A stretch of DNA of 64,000 nt from SOJA01 sp964598485 (GCA_964598485.1 CAZRCD010000001.1:372001-436000), one strand, 5' to 3'; shown: positions 26,095 through 34,643, numbered from the stretch's first letter. The notes: generated from the sequence alone by a model not told the origin. Translations and numbers: made by a program.

Positions 26095-27024
26095 CTATTG
26101 TGGATTAAGATGTCTTTCTATCATTGCCCATCCATAACAATTTGTCACAAGTTCTTCGATGTAGTCTTCGTCAATCTCTCCATTATTATTGACAGGGAGA
26201 AATATTCTTGTCTTCGAGAAAATTCTCTTGTAAGGTTGCCTTCCATAAGAAAATCTCCACTTTTGCAGGTTTATCATCAGTTGGATGAAGAATAAAGTGG
26301 TAATTCGGAACTGCCTCTTAGGTTTACATATCAACACGTTATCTGTTGCTATGAAATCGTCTAGCTGAACAAAGGCATCTCCTGAAACGGTAGATATTGT
26401 CAACAAGCCTTTTTCATATATTTCGGCATTGTCAGGTTTTTCATAATAACCAGTGACTCCATTATCTTCGCCAATTCTTGATACGGTAGGAATCTCACCT
26501 TCATCAAGCCGATCCAACGCATGGAAATCTCCTCTATCTATATCAAACAAACCCACCACATTGAAGGATTGGAAATTACTATTATGTTCTATGCTAATTC
26601 TAGCAGAATCTTCTGGAAATCGTTGCGATAAGTTCAGTTCATCATCACGAAAGCCTGATAAGTCAATCTCAAGAGGTTTTAATCGTGTAGGTGTCAACTT
26701 TCTTGCATAGTTGAATCTCCATTTTGAGAGATTGATCTGAGATGCTATATAGAATAGTTTCCGTAAGCTCATCGATTCTTTTGGAATGAGAACGGATATG
26801 TCATCTGGAACGGTTGCAAAATTAAAAAGTTGAACATATGCTTGTCCAGTAACTCTTTCAACTGTAATAGCAGGTGTTTCAAAAGTTGGCTCTATATCGA
26901 CATGGTCAATAACTCCATTATTTGTATTCGTAGCAGAAATGAGAGGAGTATTGCCTTTCTCTAATTTTTCTCTATATTCACCTTTTCCTCTTTTAACATA
27001 GAATATATCAGTCATTTTGACCAT
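26095..27024 (-). CDS. Specificity subunit (HsdS-like) of a restriction-modification system
   Basis: A 309-residue DNA-recognition subunit with two target-recognition halves. Each has the same order: KRGKGEYREKLEKGNTPLIS...NNGVIDHV, VERVTGQAYVQL and INLSKWRFNYARK in the first, and IPTVSRIGEDNGVTGYYEK, ISTVSGDAFVQL and INLQKWRFSYGRQ in the second. This is the type I S-domain pattern. The start overlaps the end of the nuclease-methylase gene by 17 bases. Together they resemble the two-subunit BcgI type IIB arrangement. The target sequence cannot be told from this. Confidence 0.88.
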   Translation of the reverse strand: MVKMTDIFYVKRGKGEYREKLEKGNTPLISATNTNNGVIDHVDIEPTFETPAITVERVTGQAYVQLFNFATVPDDISVLIPKESMSLRKLFYIASQINLSKWRFNYARKLTPTRLKPLEIDLSGFRDDELNLSQRFPEDSARISIEHNSNFQSFNVVGLFDIDRGDFHALDRLDEGEIPTVSRIGEDNGVTGYYEKPDNAEIYEKGLLTISTVSGDAFVQLDDFIATDNVLICKPKRQFRITTLFFIQLMINLQKWRFSYGRQPYKRIFSKTRIFLPVNNNGEIDEDYIEELVTNCYGWAMIERHLNPQ

Positions 27025-28984
27025 TAAAAGCGTTCTCCCTTCTAGATTTGATCATGTAAGCAACACTTTGTCTGATTAGATTTTCCATACCATCTTCTAT
27101 GTCCGTGATCGTGGGTACCCTTGAACTCAAGTGTGCCTCTGGAACCAGTTCCAAATGCCTGTCTGAAAGGTCTATTGGGCTTGCCTTCTGAAATTCTTGG
27201 ATGTTTTCTATTTCTATCTGTGGGTTTATAATAAAGGATTTCAGGCTATTTTTTATTCTTTCTAAATCGTTTGAGGCTCTTAGGTTTGGTAATCTCCTAC
27301 CTTTCTTTTTCAATAGTCCGTCATTTATTGCACGTATCCAAAACACATTCTGACTGCTAGGGTGTGGAATGCCTTTCTTGATGAATACGCCTATTGTATG
27401 TTGCCCTATTGGATAAAATAGGTCGGGAGGAAATGTTATCACTGCCAGTAGAGTATTATGTTGTAAAAGTTGTCTTCTCCAAGCTAACACTTTGCCACCT
27501 TTTATCATTATCGATGAAGGTAAAACTGAGAAGAAGATACCACCATCTTGCATCTGCTTCAAAGCATGATCGACAAATTTGTACTCCTTCTCATCACTTG
27601 TTTTGAGTGCAAATGGTGGGTTCATAAGAACTTTTGTTACAGGTTCTTGGTTTTCATTGGATTCTTCGAGACTGACATATGTTGCAGATGGATGTCCATC
27701 AATAACTTCAGATTTAAGTTTTTTTTGGAAGCAATTGCCCTCAGTAATGTTGGTCTTTCCATCTCCTCTAAATATCATATTCACAAGAGCTAAGGCTACG
27801 ACTTCAGGTTCCTGATCAATTCCAAATACATTGTACTGTTTGAACCTATTCAACTGGGTTTCATTTGAGTTTCTTTTAACATAATCCAAAGCAGCAACAA
27901 GAAAGCCACCTGTTCCGCAAGTCGGATCATAAACTATGTCCTGTAGAGTGACGTTTACCACTTCAGCAGCGAATTTCGTTATATGTCTTGGTGTAAGAAC
28001 GATCCCTATTTCCTTAGCTCCATTTCCATATTTGAGAAATACTTCGTAAAACTCGCCTAATACATCAGTTCCAGAGTTCATTGCAGACCGTATTTCCAAA
28101 CTATCTAACTCTTGCATTGTCTGAACTAGAGCGTTCCTAAATTTTGCATGGTTATCTTCTGTAGGAGGTAAGGCTATTCTGATAAAGTCGGCAAAATTTC
28201 CTTTTCCTTGTAATGTTAGAACTCTTCTTGCTCTACTGTTAATCTCATCTATTAAAATTGTCGGTGGATTGTTGCGATTAGGTGGGGTCTCATCAATTAA
28301 TGATAGTAGTAAAGCTGCCATGACTCGTGCTCGATAATTCTTGTTTATAGCACCTAAATGTAGAATCGCATTGATTTTCTCAGCTTTATATAAGAATAGT
28401 GCTTTATCGATTGGAATGTCCTCTAAATTTGGTTCGTTCTCTCTTACTATTCGTTTAGCCACTTCTCTTTGGAGCAGACCTGTAACTTCTCTTCTGTTGA
28501 TTGTTATAAGTCTGAAATCTGTCCCATCAAAAAACACGCTTTTTGTAATGTAGCCATCATATTCATTCCCTGCAACACCAGAAATGATAACGGCTTTTAT
28601 AGAATCGCTTCGGTTTATATTGTTCGCATATCCCTTAGCTTGGTTTAAAGCTTGCTGAAGTTGGGTATGCGACCTTTTTGCTTCTATAACCCAAAAATCA
28701 TGTTCTGTAATCTTGACAACGTTCTCAGGTTGATCCCTTCCAAGCTGTGTGCCAAGTTCTTGATGGTTAAACACTTCGTTTTGAGTATATACTTCTCCAT
28801 GAGGGTGTCTCGCAGGATTTCTAACATCCCAACCTTTCTCTTTTAAATCACGTTTAATCCATGCATATGCATCAGTTTCTGTGTCATGGACTCTTGGCAT
28901 AAGTATCACTCTTTTTAACTCATCGTGGTGATTTAACTTCTTCGGATGATCTAACGTCATTGTCGGCATATTCAGATCACCCAT
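27008..28984 (-). CDS. Fused nuclease and N6-adenine methylase (BcgI A-like)
   Basis: A 658-residue protein joining restriction and modification. Residues about 25-180 look like an HsdR-type nuclease domain, with HDFWVIEAKRSHTQLQQAL giving the ExK catalytic motif. From about 330 the HsdM-type methylase follows: DPTCGTGGFLVAALDYV (SAM motif) and VLMNPPFALKT (NPPF catalytic motif). No helicase motor is present, unlike type I HsdR. The neighbouring S subunit supplies specificity. The start ATG touches the stop of a 58-codon gene. A pure methylase with a non-cutting N terminus is the alternative. Confidence 0.88.
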   Translation of the reverse strand: MGDLNMPTMTLDHPKKLNHHDELKRVILMPRVHDTETDAYAWIKRDLKEKGWDVRNPARHPHGEVYTQNEVFNHQELGTQLGRDQPENVVKITEHDFWVIEAKRSHTQLQQALNQAKGYANNINRSDSIKAVIISGVAGNEYDGYITKSVFFDGTDFRLITINRREVTGLLQREVAKRIVRENEPNLEDIPIDKALFLYKAEKINAILHLGAINKNYRARVMAALLLSLIDETPPNRNNPPTILIDEINSRARRVLTLQGKGNFADFIRIALPPTEDNHAKFRNALVQTMQELDSLEIRSAMNSGTDVLGEFYEVFLKYGNGAKEIGIVLTPRHITKFAAEVVNVTLQDIVYDPTCGTGGFLVAALDYVKRNSNETQLNRFKQYNVFGIDQEPEVVALALVNMIFRGDGKTNITEGNCFQKKLKSEVIDGHPSATYVSLEESNENQEPVTKVLMNPPFALKTSDEKEYKFVDHALKQMQDGGIFFSVLPSSIMIKGGKVLAWRRQLLQHNTLLAVITFPPDLFYPIGQHTIGVFIKKGIPHPSSQNVFWIRAINDGLLKKKGRRLPNLRASNDLERIKNSLKSFIINPQIEIENIQEFQKASPIDLSDRHLELVPEAHLSSRVPTITDIEDGMENLIRQSVAYMIKSRRENAFNGQND

Positions 28985-29161
28985 CTAACAACCCTCTAGT
29001 CGGCTAACAATAACAACAATTTCGCTTTTAGTGAGAACCTTGGGAAATTCTTCAAGAAGAGGAACTAGAAAGTTTTGTTCTGCGTTACTTTCATTCCGTA
29101 GATTCTTCAATTTGCAGACTTTATTCTTGGCATCTGGGTGAGTGTAAAGGTTTAAGCTCAA
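28985..29161 (-). CDS. Unknown 58-residue protein in the restriction-modification operon
   Basis: The frame runs from TTG 29161, whose last two bases are the first two of the TGA of the zinc-ribbon gene (TTGA), to TAG 28985-28987, directly followed by the ATG of the nuclease-methylase gene. Sequence begins MSLNLYTHPDAKNKVCKLKN and ends KVLTKSEIVVIVSRLEGC. It is mixed-charge, with a hydrophobic C-terminal strand. It is not an HTH controller protein of a known kind. The tight packing on both sides is the main evidence that it is a gene. Confidence 0.6.
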   Translation of the reverse strand: MSLNLYTHPDAKNKVCKLKNLRNESNAEQNFLVPLLEEFPKVLTKSEIVVIVSRLEGC

Positions 29162-29346
29162 GATTTCTCACTCTTTTTTGCTTCTTTTGTGCTGTTAAGC
29201 TCTTTTGATGGCTTCTCTCTCGGTCTGTCCCAGTAAGGACTCTTGCATTTAGGACAAACTTTAGGCGGATTTTTAGAATTTCTTCTCGGTAACCACTCAT
29301 GTCCACAACGTAGGCAACGGTATCCCATTATTGGAACTTTACTCAT
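29158..29346 (-). CDS. Small zinc-ribbon protein
   Basis: A 62-residue protein with MGYRCLRCGHEWLPRRNSKN and PKVCPKCKSPYWDRPRE, two CxxC knuckles around a basic loop, and a charged tail. Proteins of this pattern are common in archaea and often precede restriction or toxin genes, but a function is not assigned. ATG 29346 is preferred over TTG 29352. A TATA box lies about 25 bases upstream, so the mRNA may be leaderless. Its stop overlaps the next start, making it the first gene of the restriction-modification operon. Confidence 0.8.
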   Translation of the reverse strand: MSKVPIMGYRCLRCGHEWLPRRNSKNPPKVCPKCKSPYWDRPREKPSKELNSTKEAKKSEKS

Positions 29347-29365
29347 AGTCAAATAATAATATAGT

Positions 29366-29380
29366 TTTCGTATATAACCT
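29366..29380 (-). promoter_or_regulatory. Promoter of the restriction-modification operon
   Basis: On the minus strand, AGGTTATATACG lies about 25-30 bases before ATG 29346. This gives a BRE-like purine run plus TATA box at the spacing for a leaderless mRNA. Confidence 0.6.
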
Positions 29381-29460
29381 TTGCTATTATACCAGAACTA
29401 TAATACCAAAAAGTATTTATACAGCATACCTATTAGTATATTACTAGAAGGTAAACAAAA

Positions 29461-30585
29461 ATGGAGATAAGTCAACCTTTGAACGAAAACCCGAGGGAAA
29501 TAAGAGGGCTAGCAATTGCTCACAAGAGTAGGCAAGTTAAAAGGATTGATGATTCTACCTATGAGGTTCTTTCTCAGAGTGGCAATGGCAGTTATCTTGT
29601 TTCTAAGGTTGAGGATGAGTGGATTTGTGAGTGTCCCGATCATGGGTTTAGAGGAGTCAAATGTAAGCATGCTTGGGCTGTAGAGATTAGCATAAAACTG
29701 AAGGAGCAAGTAAGGAAAGATACGGTTATTGAGCAGATCGTGATTTCTGAGTGTGTTTATTGTCATTCTTCTAACATTAAGAAGTACGGCGTTAGGCATA
29801 ACAAGTGTGGTGATATTCAACGTTTTCTATGTGCAGATTGCGGAAAAACCTTTAGCGTGAATATTGGGTTTGAGAGGATGAAGCATAATCCTCAAGCCAT
29901 TACATCAGCAATGCAACTATACTTTAGCGGAGAATCGTTAAGGAATACTCAAAAATCCCTTAGGCTGTTAGGTGTTGAAGTTTCATATAAGACTGTGTAT
30001 ATGTGGATTAAAAAGTATGTTGGTTTGATGGAGAAATATATCGAAAAGCTGAGACCTAAGGTTTCGGATACTTGGAGAGCAGACGAGTTATGGATGAAGT
30101 TCAAAGGTGACATGAAGTACGTGTTTGCTATTATGGATGATGAAACAAGATTTTGGATTGCTCAAGAAGTTGCAGAATCTAAGTATAAGCATGACGCCAG
30201 AAAGTTGTTTCAAATGGCGAAGAAAGTTACTGGAACAAAGCCTATGACTCTGGTAACTGATGGGCTTCCAGCATATAATGACGCTTACAAGAAAGAGTTT
30301 AGGACTCTTCGTAAACCAAGAACAGAACACATTCGACACATCAAACTGAAGGGTGACATGAATAATAACAAAATGGAGAGGCTGAATGGAGAAATTCGAG
30401 ACAGAGAAAAAATCATGAGGGGATTAAAGAAAAAAGATACACCAATACTGAAAGGATACCAAATCTTCCACAACTACATACGACCGCATCAGGGATTAGA
30501 CGGTAAGACACCAGCAGAAGCATGCGGAATAACCATAAAAGGCAAAAACAAGTGGATAACCTTAATTCAAAACGCAAGTAAATAA
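29461..30585 (+). CDS. DDE transposase with SWIM and zinc-ribbon N terminus
   Basis: A 374-residue transposase. Residues about 35-80 form a SWIM zinc finger (WICECPDHGFRGVKCKHAW). A zinc ribbon follows at 98-125 (CVYCHSSNI and CADCGKTF). The DDE catalytic core has the acids in WRADELWMKF, LVTDGLPAYND and NNKMERLNGEIRDRE, as in IS6/IS240-type and related archaeal elements. A TATA-like TATTTATAC sits about 45 bases upstream. The gene is intact. Its stop is only 10 bases from the stop of the convergent neighbour, which leaves almost no room for a right end. Confidence 0.88.
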   Translation: MEISQPLNENPREIRGLAIAHKSRQVKRIDDSTYEVLSQSGNGSYLVSKVEDEWICECPDHGFRGVKCKHAWAVEISIKLKEQVRKDTVIEQIVISECVYCHSSNIKKYGVRHNKCGDIQRFLCADCGKTFSVNIGFERMKHNPQAITSAMQLYFSGESLRNTQKSLRLLGVEVSYKTVYMWIKKYVGLMEKYIEKLRPKVSDTWRADELWMKFKGDMKYVFAIMDDETRFWIAQEVAESKYKHDARKLFQMAKKVTGTKPMTLVTDGLPAYNDAYKKEFRTLRKPRTEHIRHIKLKGDMNNNKMERLNGEIRDREKIMRGLKKKDTPILKGYQIFHNYIRPHQGLDGKTPAEACGITIKGKNKWITLIQNASK

Positions 30586-30595
30586 AAAGATAGGC

Positions 30596-30901
30596 TTATT
30601 TTGTCTTTATGTCAGCCTTGGTTTCCAATGTAGCTAATCTCTCTCTCAATATAGATAGAGTATTGTCAATGTTTTGAAGTCGTCCTCTCACTTCTTTGCC
30701 CAAGTCCCTAAGTTCTTTGTAGAGCACACCTATACCGATAGCAAGCACACCATATACCCATTCAGGTTCTACACCAAATGGGTCAATATTGAATATTTGT
30801 AGCAACCCGAGAAATTTTCCAATCAGAAACATTATCACTATGGCGATAACTATAGTAATAGGACTAATTTGTTGTCTTCTTCTAGACAAGTTTTCACCCA
30901 A
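30596..30901 (-). CDS. Small membrane protein with C-terminal coiled coil
   Basis: A 101-residue protein. Two hydrophobic segments are clear: ITIVIAIVIMFLIGKFLGLL and WVYGVLAIGIGVLYKEL. They are followed by a coiled coil (LQNIDNTLSILRERLATLET). The family is not recognised. The layout suggests two transmembrane helices and a cytoplasmic helical tail. The end of the gene abuts the transposase. The first residues (GENLSRRRQQ) are strongly basic, as expected for an inside N terminus. Confidence 0.65.
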   Translation of the reverse strand: MGENLSRRRQQISPITIVIAIVIMFLIGKFLGLLQIFNIDPFGVEPEWVYGVLAIGIGVLYKELRDLGKEVRGRLQNIDNTLSILRERLATLETKADIKTK

Positions 30902-31118
30902 GAGTTTAATCCGTCCTCAAGGCAATTAACCTTTTCTCAAAAGAAATCACAAGTAGATTCTTTGCCCTTTACAGTCTACCTTCTAGTTCCGCATACTTTG
31001 CGTCGTGATTGTTTGCGTTTGTATTTTGTGAACTTTCGATGCATTCTCTATATCCCAAAGGAAAAATATGCCAATAGAACCTATGGATAACCCTAACCCA
31101 GAACGCAAGCAAGAAGAA

Positions 31119-31466
31119 CTAATTTGTCTGGTGTTCGCTTGCTTCTTTGTCAAAAGATTTTGCGAAAACCAAAGCTATGTCAAGTTTAGGGCTTACTCGA
31201 TCGAAGGCTCCCACGAGCCTTGTTTCTGTTGCGACTTTTTGTGCTAGTGCGTAGTCATGGAAATCTGATGTTATCTTGAGTGCATATCGGGCAGTATAAA
31301 CACCATGAATACAACCGTCCTTAGCGATTGTTAGAAGAAAACTTCCAATATTACCTCTCGGAAAACCCTTTATCCCGACAAGAAACTTAAATACATTTTC
31401 AAGTGTTTCAAAGTCGTACTTTCCCTTAGCGTATTTTGGTTTTTCACATTCTACCGTGATTTTCAA
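31119..31466 (-). CDS. Hypothetical protein
   Basis: A 115-residue protein not recognised. It begins MKITVECEKPKYAKGKYDFE and has short strands alternating with helices (GNIGSFLLTIAKDGCIHGVY). The start is TTG 31466, backed by GAGGGAAG about 9 bases upstream. It stands alone, with 215 bases on its left where no gene is supported. Codon use is like its neighbours. Confidence 0.6.
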   Translation of the reverse strand: MKITVECEKPKYAKGKYDFETLENVFKFLVGIKGFPRGNIGSFLLTIAKDGCIHGVYTARYALKITSDFHDYALAQKVATETRLVGAFDRVSPKLDIALVFAKSFDKEASEHQTN

Positions 31467-31695
31467 GAAACTTCCCTCAAAAAAGAAAGAACGTTAAGTC
31501 TCTTTATTACTTTTCTGCTAGAATGCTCTCTACATCCTCGTAGTAAAAGCATATCAACCGAAAGGTAACAGCGTCGCAGAAAAGCTTAATCAATCGAAGA
31601 GGTAACAGAACCGATAATAACAAAGGTTAAATAAGCCTTTTACTGAAATTTCAGTCCGAGATTTTAAACCTCAAATTGAGCTAGGTGTTGCCAAA

Positions 31696-31899
31696 GTGGT
31701 CAGCGAAGGAAGAGGACGCTTGTTCAGAAGGAAAGACGGCAAATACTTGATCTACATACCGAAGAGCTTAGCTGAAGACAGCATGTTCCCATTCAAAGGC
31801 GCGGACTCCATATTCGTTAACGTGGGGTTCAAACCTGGCGGCGCCAAAAAGCTGCTCGTAAACAAATGGGAACCACCAGTAGAAGAAGAGACTGACTAA
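31696..31899 (+). CDS. Small hypothetical protein, possible AbrB-like fold
   Basis: A 67-residue basic protein. GRLFRRKDGKYLIYIPKSLA recalls the first strand-loop-helix of AbrB/SpoVT-type swapped-hairpin proteins, which often bind DNA or act as antitoxins. The C terminus (KLLVNKWEPPVEEETD) is acidic. GTG 31696 is chosen because AGGTG lies 8 bases upstream. The frame stays open further upstream without a good start. The AbrB relation is a guess from pattern. Confidence 0.55.
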   Translation: MVSEGRGRLFRRKDGKYLIYIPKSLAEDSMFPFKGADSIFVNVGFKPGGAKKLLVNKWEPPVEEETD

Positions 31900-32060
31900 G
31901 AACCCCGACAACCAAGAAGCCGTCCATTTACAGATGATTTTTTCTTTTAGAACGGTAGTCTTTTACAAAAGGAAGAAAAATGTGCGTTTTCGGTCAATTT
32001 GTTAAACAATACTATAAAATACTTGCATGTCTACTTCTAGTGTAACAGGATGTTAAGCTT

Positions 32061-32720
32061 ATGCCCTCTCTGAAAACCCTTTTGAACAAAATAAGAAAGG
32101 AGTTAAAAGAAAAAGAGAAAGTGCGGGAAAAAGCTCAAAAAGACATGCGAAAGGCAACACGTCTTTCCAAGCAAGCAATACTTCTCATTCATCAGAAAAA
32201 ACTTGACGAAGCAAAAAAGCTCATCAAAAAAGCAAAGGAAATCATTTTGAGTCTTAATGACGCCTCAACCAAATATCCACAGGTTATTTACAGTGGCTTG
32301 TTTAACGCTGCGCGGCAAGAATACTCCGAAGCCAACATATTTCTAAACTTAATCGAAGAATCAAGGTTCATAACGCCGGAGGAGATCAACGTGCCTTCGG
32401 TTGATTATATACTTGGACTAGCCGATGTTATAGGAGAATGCAGACGCTTGGCATTGGATGCTTTGCGTGAGGCAAATGTAGAAAAGGCTGAAAAATGCTT
32501 GCAAATAATGGATGAGATATACACGGAACTCATGGGCATGGATGAGGCTTACATGCTTGTTCCAGGACTTAGAAGAAAATGTGACATTGCAAGAAGGATT
32601 ATCGAGACTACACGAGGTGACGTAACACAAGAGGCACGGAGAAGCTCGTTGGAAAAATATTTGAAGCGTTTTGAGAAAATGGCAAAAAAGAGAAGGACAG
32701 GTTTTGAGAAGAGCAAATGA
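32061..32720 (+). CDS. Translin-family protein
   Basis: Translin proteins are all-helical RNA/DNA-binding ring proteins, some with RNase activity together with TRAX. The 219 residues carry the family core: SGLFNAARQEYSEANIFLNL, then PSVDYILGLADVIGECRRLA and the KAEKCLQIMDEIYTELM helix. The N terminus is a basic coiled coil, and the C terminus is Lys-rich. It is followed 10 bases later by endonuclease V. The four-gene run to 34.5 kb suggests a nucleic-acid repair or turnover unit. Confidence 0.88.
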   Translation: MPSLKTLLNKIRKELKEKEKVREKAQKDMRKATRLSKQAILLIHQKKLDEAKKLIKKAKEIILSLNDASTKYPQVIYSGLFNAARQEYSEANIFLNLIEESRFITPEEINVPSVDYILGLADVIGECRRLALDALREANVEKAEKCLQIMDEIYTELMGMDEAYMLVPGLRRKCDIARRIIETTRGDVTQEARRSSLEKYLKRFEKMAKKRRTGFEKSK

Positions 32721-32730
32721 GTAGAAAAGA

Positions 32731-33420
32731 ATGGGTGCTGTCAAGTCAAAGCCTAACTTTTCCATTGAAAAGGCACATAAGACGCAGTTGAAATTGTCTA
32801 AACAGATTGTACTTGAGGACGTGCTACCAGAAAAAATTCATTTTGTTGCCGGTGTTGATGTTGCTTACGTGAAAAACTTGGCTGTTGGCGCCGTGGCAGT
32901 TTTGGATTATGCCTCTCTAGAACTTGTGGAATCAAAAACTGTGCTTTGCAAGGCTCGCTTTCCGTATGTTCCAACACTGCTTTCCTTTAGAGAGATCCCA
33001 CCAACAGTCCTATGCATTAAAAATTTGCGTTTGCAGCCTGACGTCTTTCTTGTTGATGCCCATGGTCTTGCCCATCCTTATCGATGTGGATTTGCAAGCT
33101 ATCTGGGACTTGTGATAGGGAAACCAACGATAGGTGTCGCTAAAGGCAGACTGTTCGGTGAGGTTGAAGATACAATGAGTGAAAAGGATGTTGCATTGCT
33201 TAAACATGAAGACGAAGTTATCGGTGCAGTAGTTAAAACTAAACAAGGATGTAACCCTGTTTACGTTAGCGTGGGGCACATGGTTTCGTTGGAAACAGCA
33301 GTTAAAATCGTTAGGCATTGTATATGTCACAGTCGTATTCCCGAACCAATCTTGAAGGCTCATCAGATAGCAACGGCGGAAAAACGAAAAATCAATATCG
33401 CTTCAGCGGTTAACAAATAA
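32731..33420 (+). CDS. nfi: Endonuclease V (deoxyinosine/inosine-specific)
   Basis: It cuts next to deoxyinosine in DNA or inosine in RNA, using Mg. The 229 residues keep the active-site acids in FVAGVDVAYVKN (Asp), LSFREIPPTV (Glu) and FLVDAHGLAHPYRCG (Asp). The product-binding wedge region and VGHMVSLETAV near the end fit the family. Length matches the usual 220-230. Its frame is in the same run as translin and the HD protein. Confidence 0.94.
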   Translation: MGAVKSKPNFSIEKAHKTQLKLSKQIVLEDVLPEKIHFVAGVDVAYVKNLAVGAVAVLDYASLELVESKTVLCKARFPYVPTLLSFREIPPTVLCIKNLRLQPDVFLVDAHGLAHPYRCGFASYLGLVIGKPTIGVAKGRLFGEVEDTMSEKDVALLKHEDEVIGAVVKTKQGCNPVYVSVGHMVSLETAVKIVRHCICHSRIPEPILKAHQIATAEKRKINIASAVNK

Positions 33421-33435
33421 GGAGTGGAATGTAAA

Positions 33436-34143
33436 TTGCTTCATCCTAAACTTAAGGCATTAGCGGATAAAATTCGCGATAAGAGACTTCGTGAAAAAGT
33501 TATTGAATTGTTGGAAAACCCAGCGTTTGAAATAGACGGAAAAAGGTTTTCAGGCTTGCCCGTTGATGTTTCGCCAGCTGGATTATCCCATCATCATTGC
33601 TATCCGGGCGGTTATATGGAGCATGTTGTTTCAACAGCTAACCTAGCAATTGCAATGTGCAAGTCTGTGGAGAAGGTTTACCGCGGAAAAGTCAACCGTG
33701 ACTTCGTTATAGCTGGTGTTCTGTTACATGATGTTTTTAAGCCCGCTACGTACATTGTGAAGGAAAATGGAAGTTACGGCTCATCCCGTTTAGCTGATTA
33801 CTTGGATCACTTATCTCTTGTGACCTCTGAGCTTGTTCGAAGAGGGTTTCCGTTAGAATTGATTCACGTGGTCTCCTCCCATCACGGTGACTACGGTCCA
33901 ATTAGGCCGCACACTGTTGAGGCTTTGATTTGTCATTTAGCGGATTTGATGGATTCAAGGTTGAACGGCAAGGTTTTGAATGCAGCAGCATATCTTACGC
34001 GAAGAACTGTTGGTGAGGAATTGCGTGGGTTGACTTCGAAAGAGGCTTTCGAAATAGTTCATTCGAAGAGTGTTGAAGGCTGGGAAGGAGTTGCGAAAAC
34101 AGTTAAGGAAATAAAACGTAGAAGGAAGATGCACAAAACTTAA
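33436..34143 (+). CDS. HD-domain metal-dependent phosphohydrolase
   Basis: A 235-residue HD protein. Ligand motifs are GLSHHHCYPGGYMEHVVSTA, AGVLLHDVFKPATY (the HD pair), VSSHHGDYGPIRPHTVEA and CHLADLMDSRL. Archaeal HD proteins with this layout include MptB, a cyclic-phosphate phosphodiesterase of pterin synthesis, but nucleotide hydrolysis is equally possible. TTG 33436 is chosen because GGAGTG at 33421 gives a 9-base spacer. A GTG at 33424 would sit inside that site. Confidence 0.85.
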   Translation: MLHPKLKALADKIRDKRLREKVIELLENPAFEIDGKRFSGLPVDVSPAGLSHHHCYPGGYMEHVVSTANLAIAMCKSVEKVYRGKVNRDFVIAGVLLHDVFKPATYIVKENGSYGSSRLADYLDHLSLVTSELVRRGFPLELIHVVSSHHGDYGPIRPHTVEALICHLADLMDSRLNGKVLNAAAYLTRRTVGEELRGLTSKEAFEIVHSKSVEGWEGVAKTVKEIKRRRKMHKT

Positions 34144-34182
34144 TAGCTTATACTGATGGATTTTGAAAAATGGTGTTGCGAA

Positions 34183-34509
34183 ATGGAAATCTCGTTCCAA
34201 GAGTTTCAGAAATTGGATATGCGTGTTGGAAAGGTTTTAGAGGCAAATCAGATTCCGGGTTCACGAAATCTTATAAGGATGATCGTGGATTTTGGAACTG
34301 AAAAGAGGCAAGCTGTTGCTGGGCTTCTGCAATGGTATAAGCCAGAAGACTTGGCGGGTAACAAGTATGGTTTTATATTGAATCTTCAGCGGAGAAAGTT
34401 CATGGGTGTAGAATCTCAATGCATGATTTTGGCTGCCGAAGACGAAAAAGGAAACGTTGTGTGTTTGCAGCCTGAAAAAGACATCGCTGAAGGAAGCAAA
34501 ATACACTAA
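34183..34509 (+). CDS. tRNA-binding (EMAP/CsaA-type) domain protein
   Basis: A 108-residue OB-fold protein with FQEFQKLDMRVGKVLEANQI, LIRMIVDFGTEKRQAVAGLL and RRKFMGVESQCMILAA. This is the stand-alone form of the domain found at the C terminus of MetRS and in CsaA/Arc1p. It binds tRNA elbows and may raise the efficiency of MetRS. ATG 34183 fits the domain start. An upstream ATG at 34156 adds nine residues. It is the last gene of the translin-endonuclease V-HD run. Confidence 0.88.
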   Translation: MEISFQEFQKLDMRVGKVLEANQIPGSRNLIRMIVDFGTEKRQAVAGLLQWYKPEDLAGNKYGFILNLQRRKFMGVESQCMILAAEDEKGNVVCLQPEKDIAEGSKIH

Positions 34510-34594
34510 AACAACCTCGAACTTTGGCGATTTTTCCGCGCAAACAAAAAACGATAGACACCCCTAGGTTTTCAACAGCTCACAACCGTCAGAG

Positions 34595-34606
34595 CCTATA
34601 TATAAG
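34595..34606. promoter_or_regulatory. Strong TATA box in a convergent gap, with a hairpin
   Basis: CCTATATATAAGG lies in the 134-base gap between the ends of the tRNA-binding gene and rfcL. CTAGC and GCTAG, about 10 bases apart, form a hairpin just to its right (34612-34632). No coding gene starts here, so a small RNA or antisense transcript is possible. Confidence 0.4.
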
Positions 34607-34643
34607 GGGGGTCTAGCGTCTCAGAAGGCTAGAGTTTAAGATT

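Noticed and set aside
31070..31250. Short plus-strand frame with ATG near 31070
   Set aside because: It runs antisense into the hypothetical gene at 31119-31466 and lacks conserved features.
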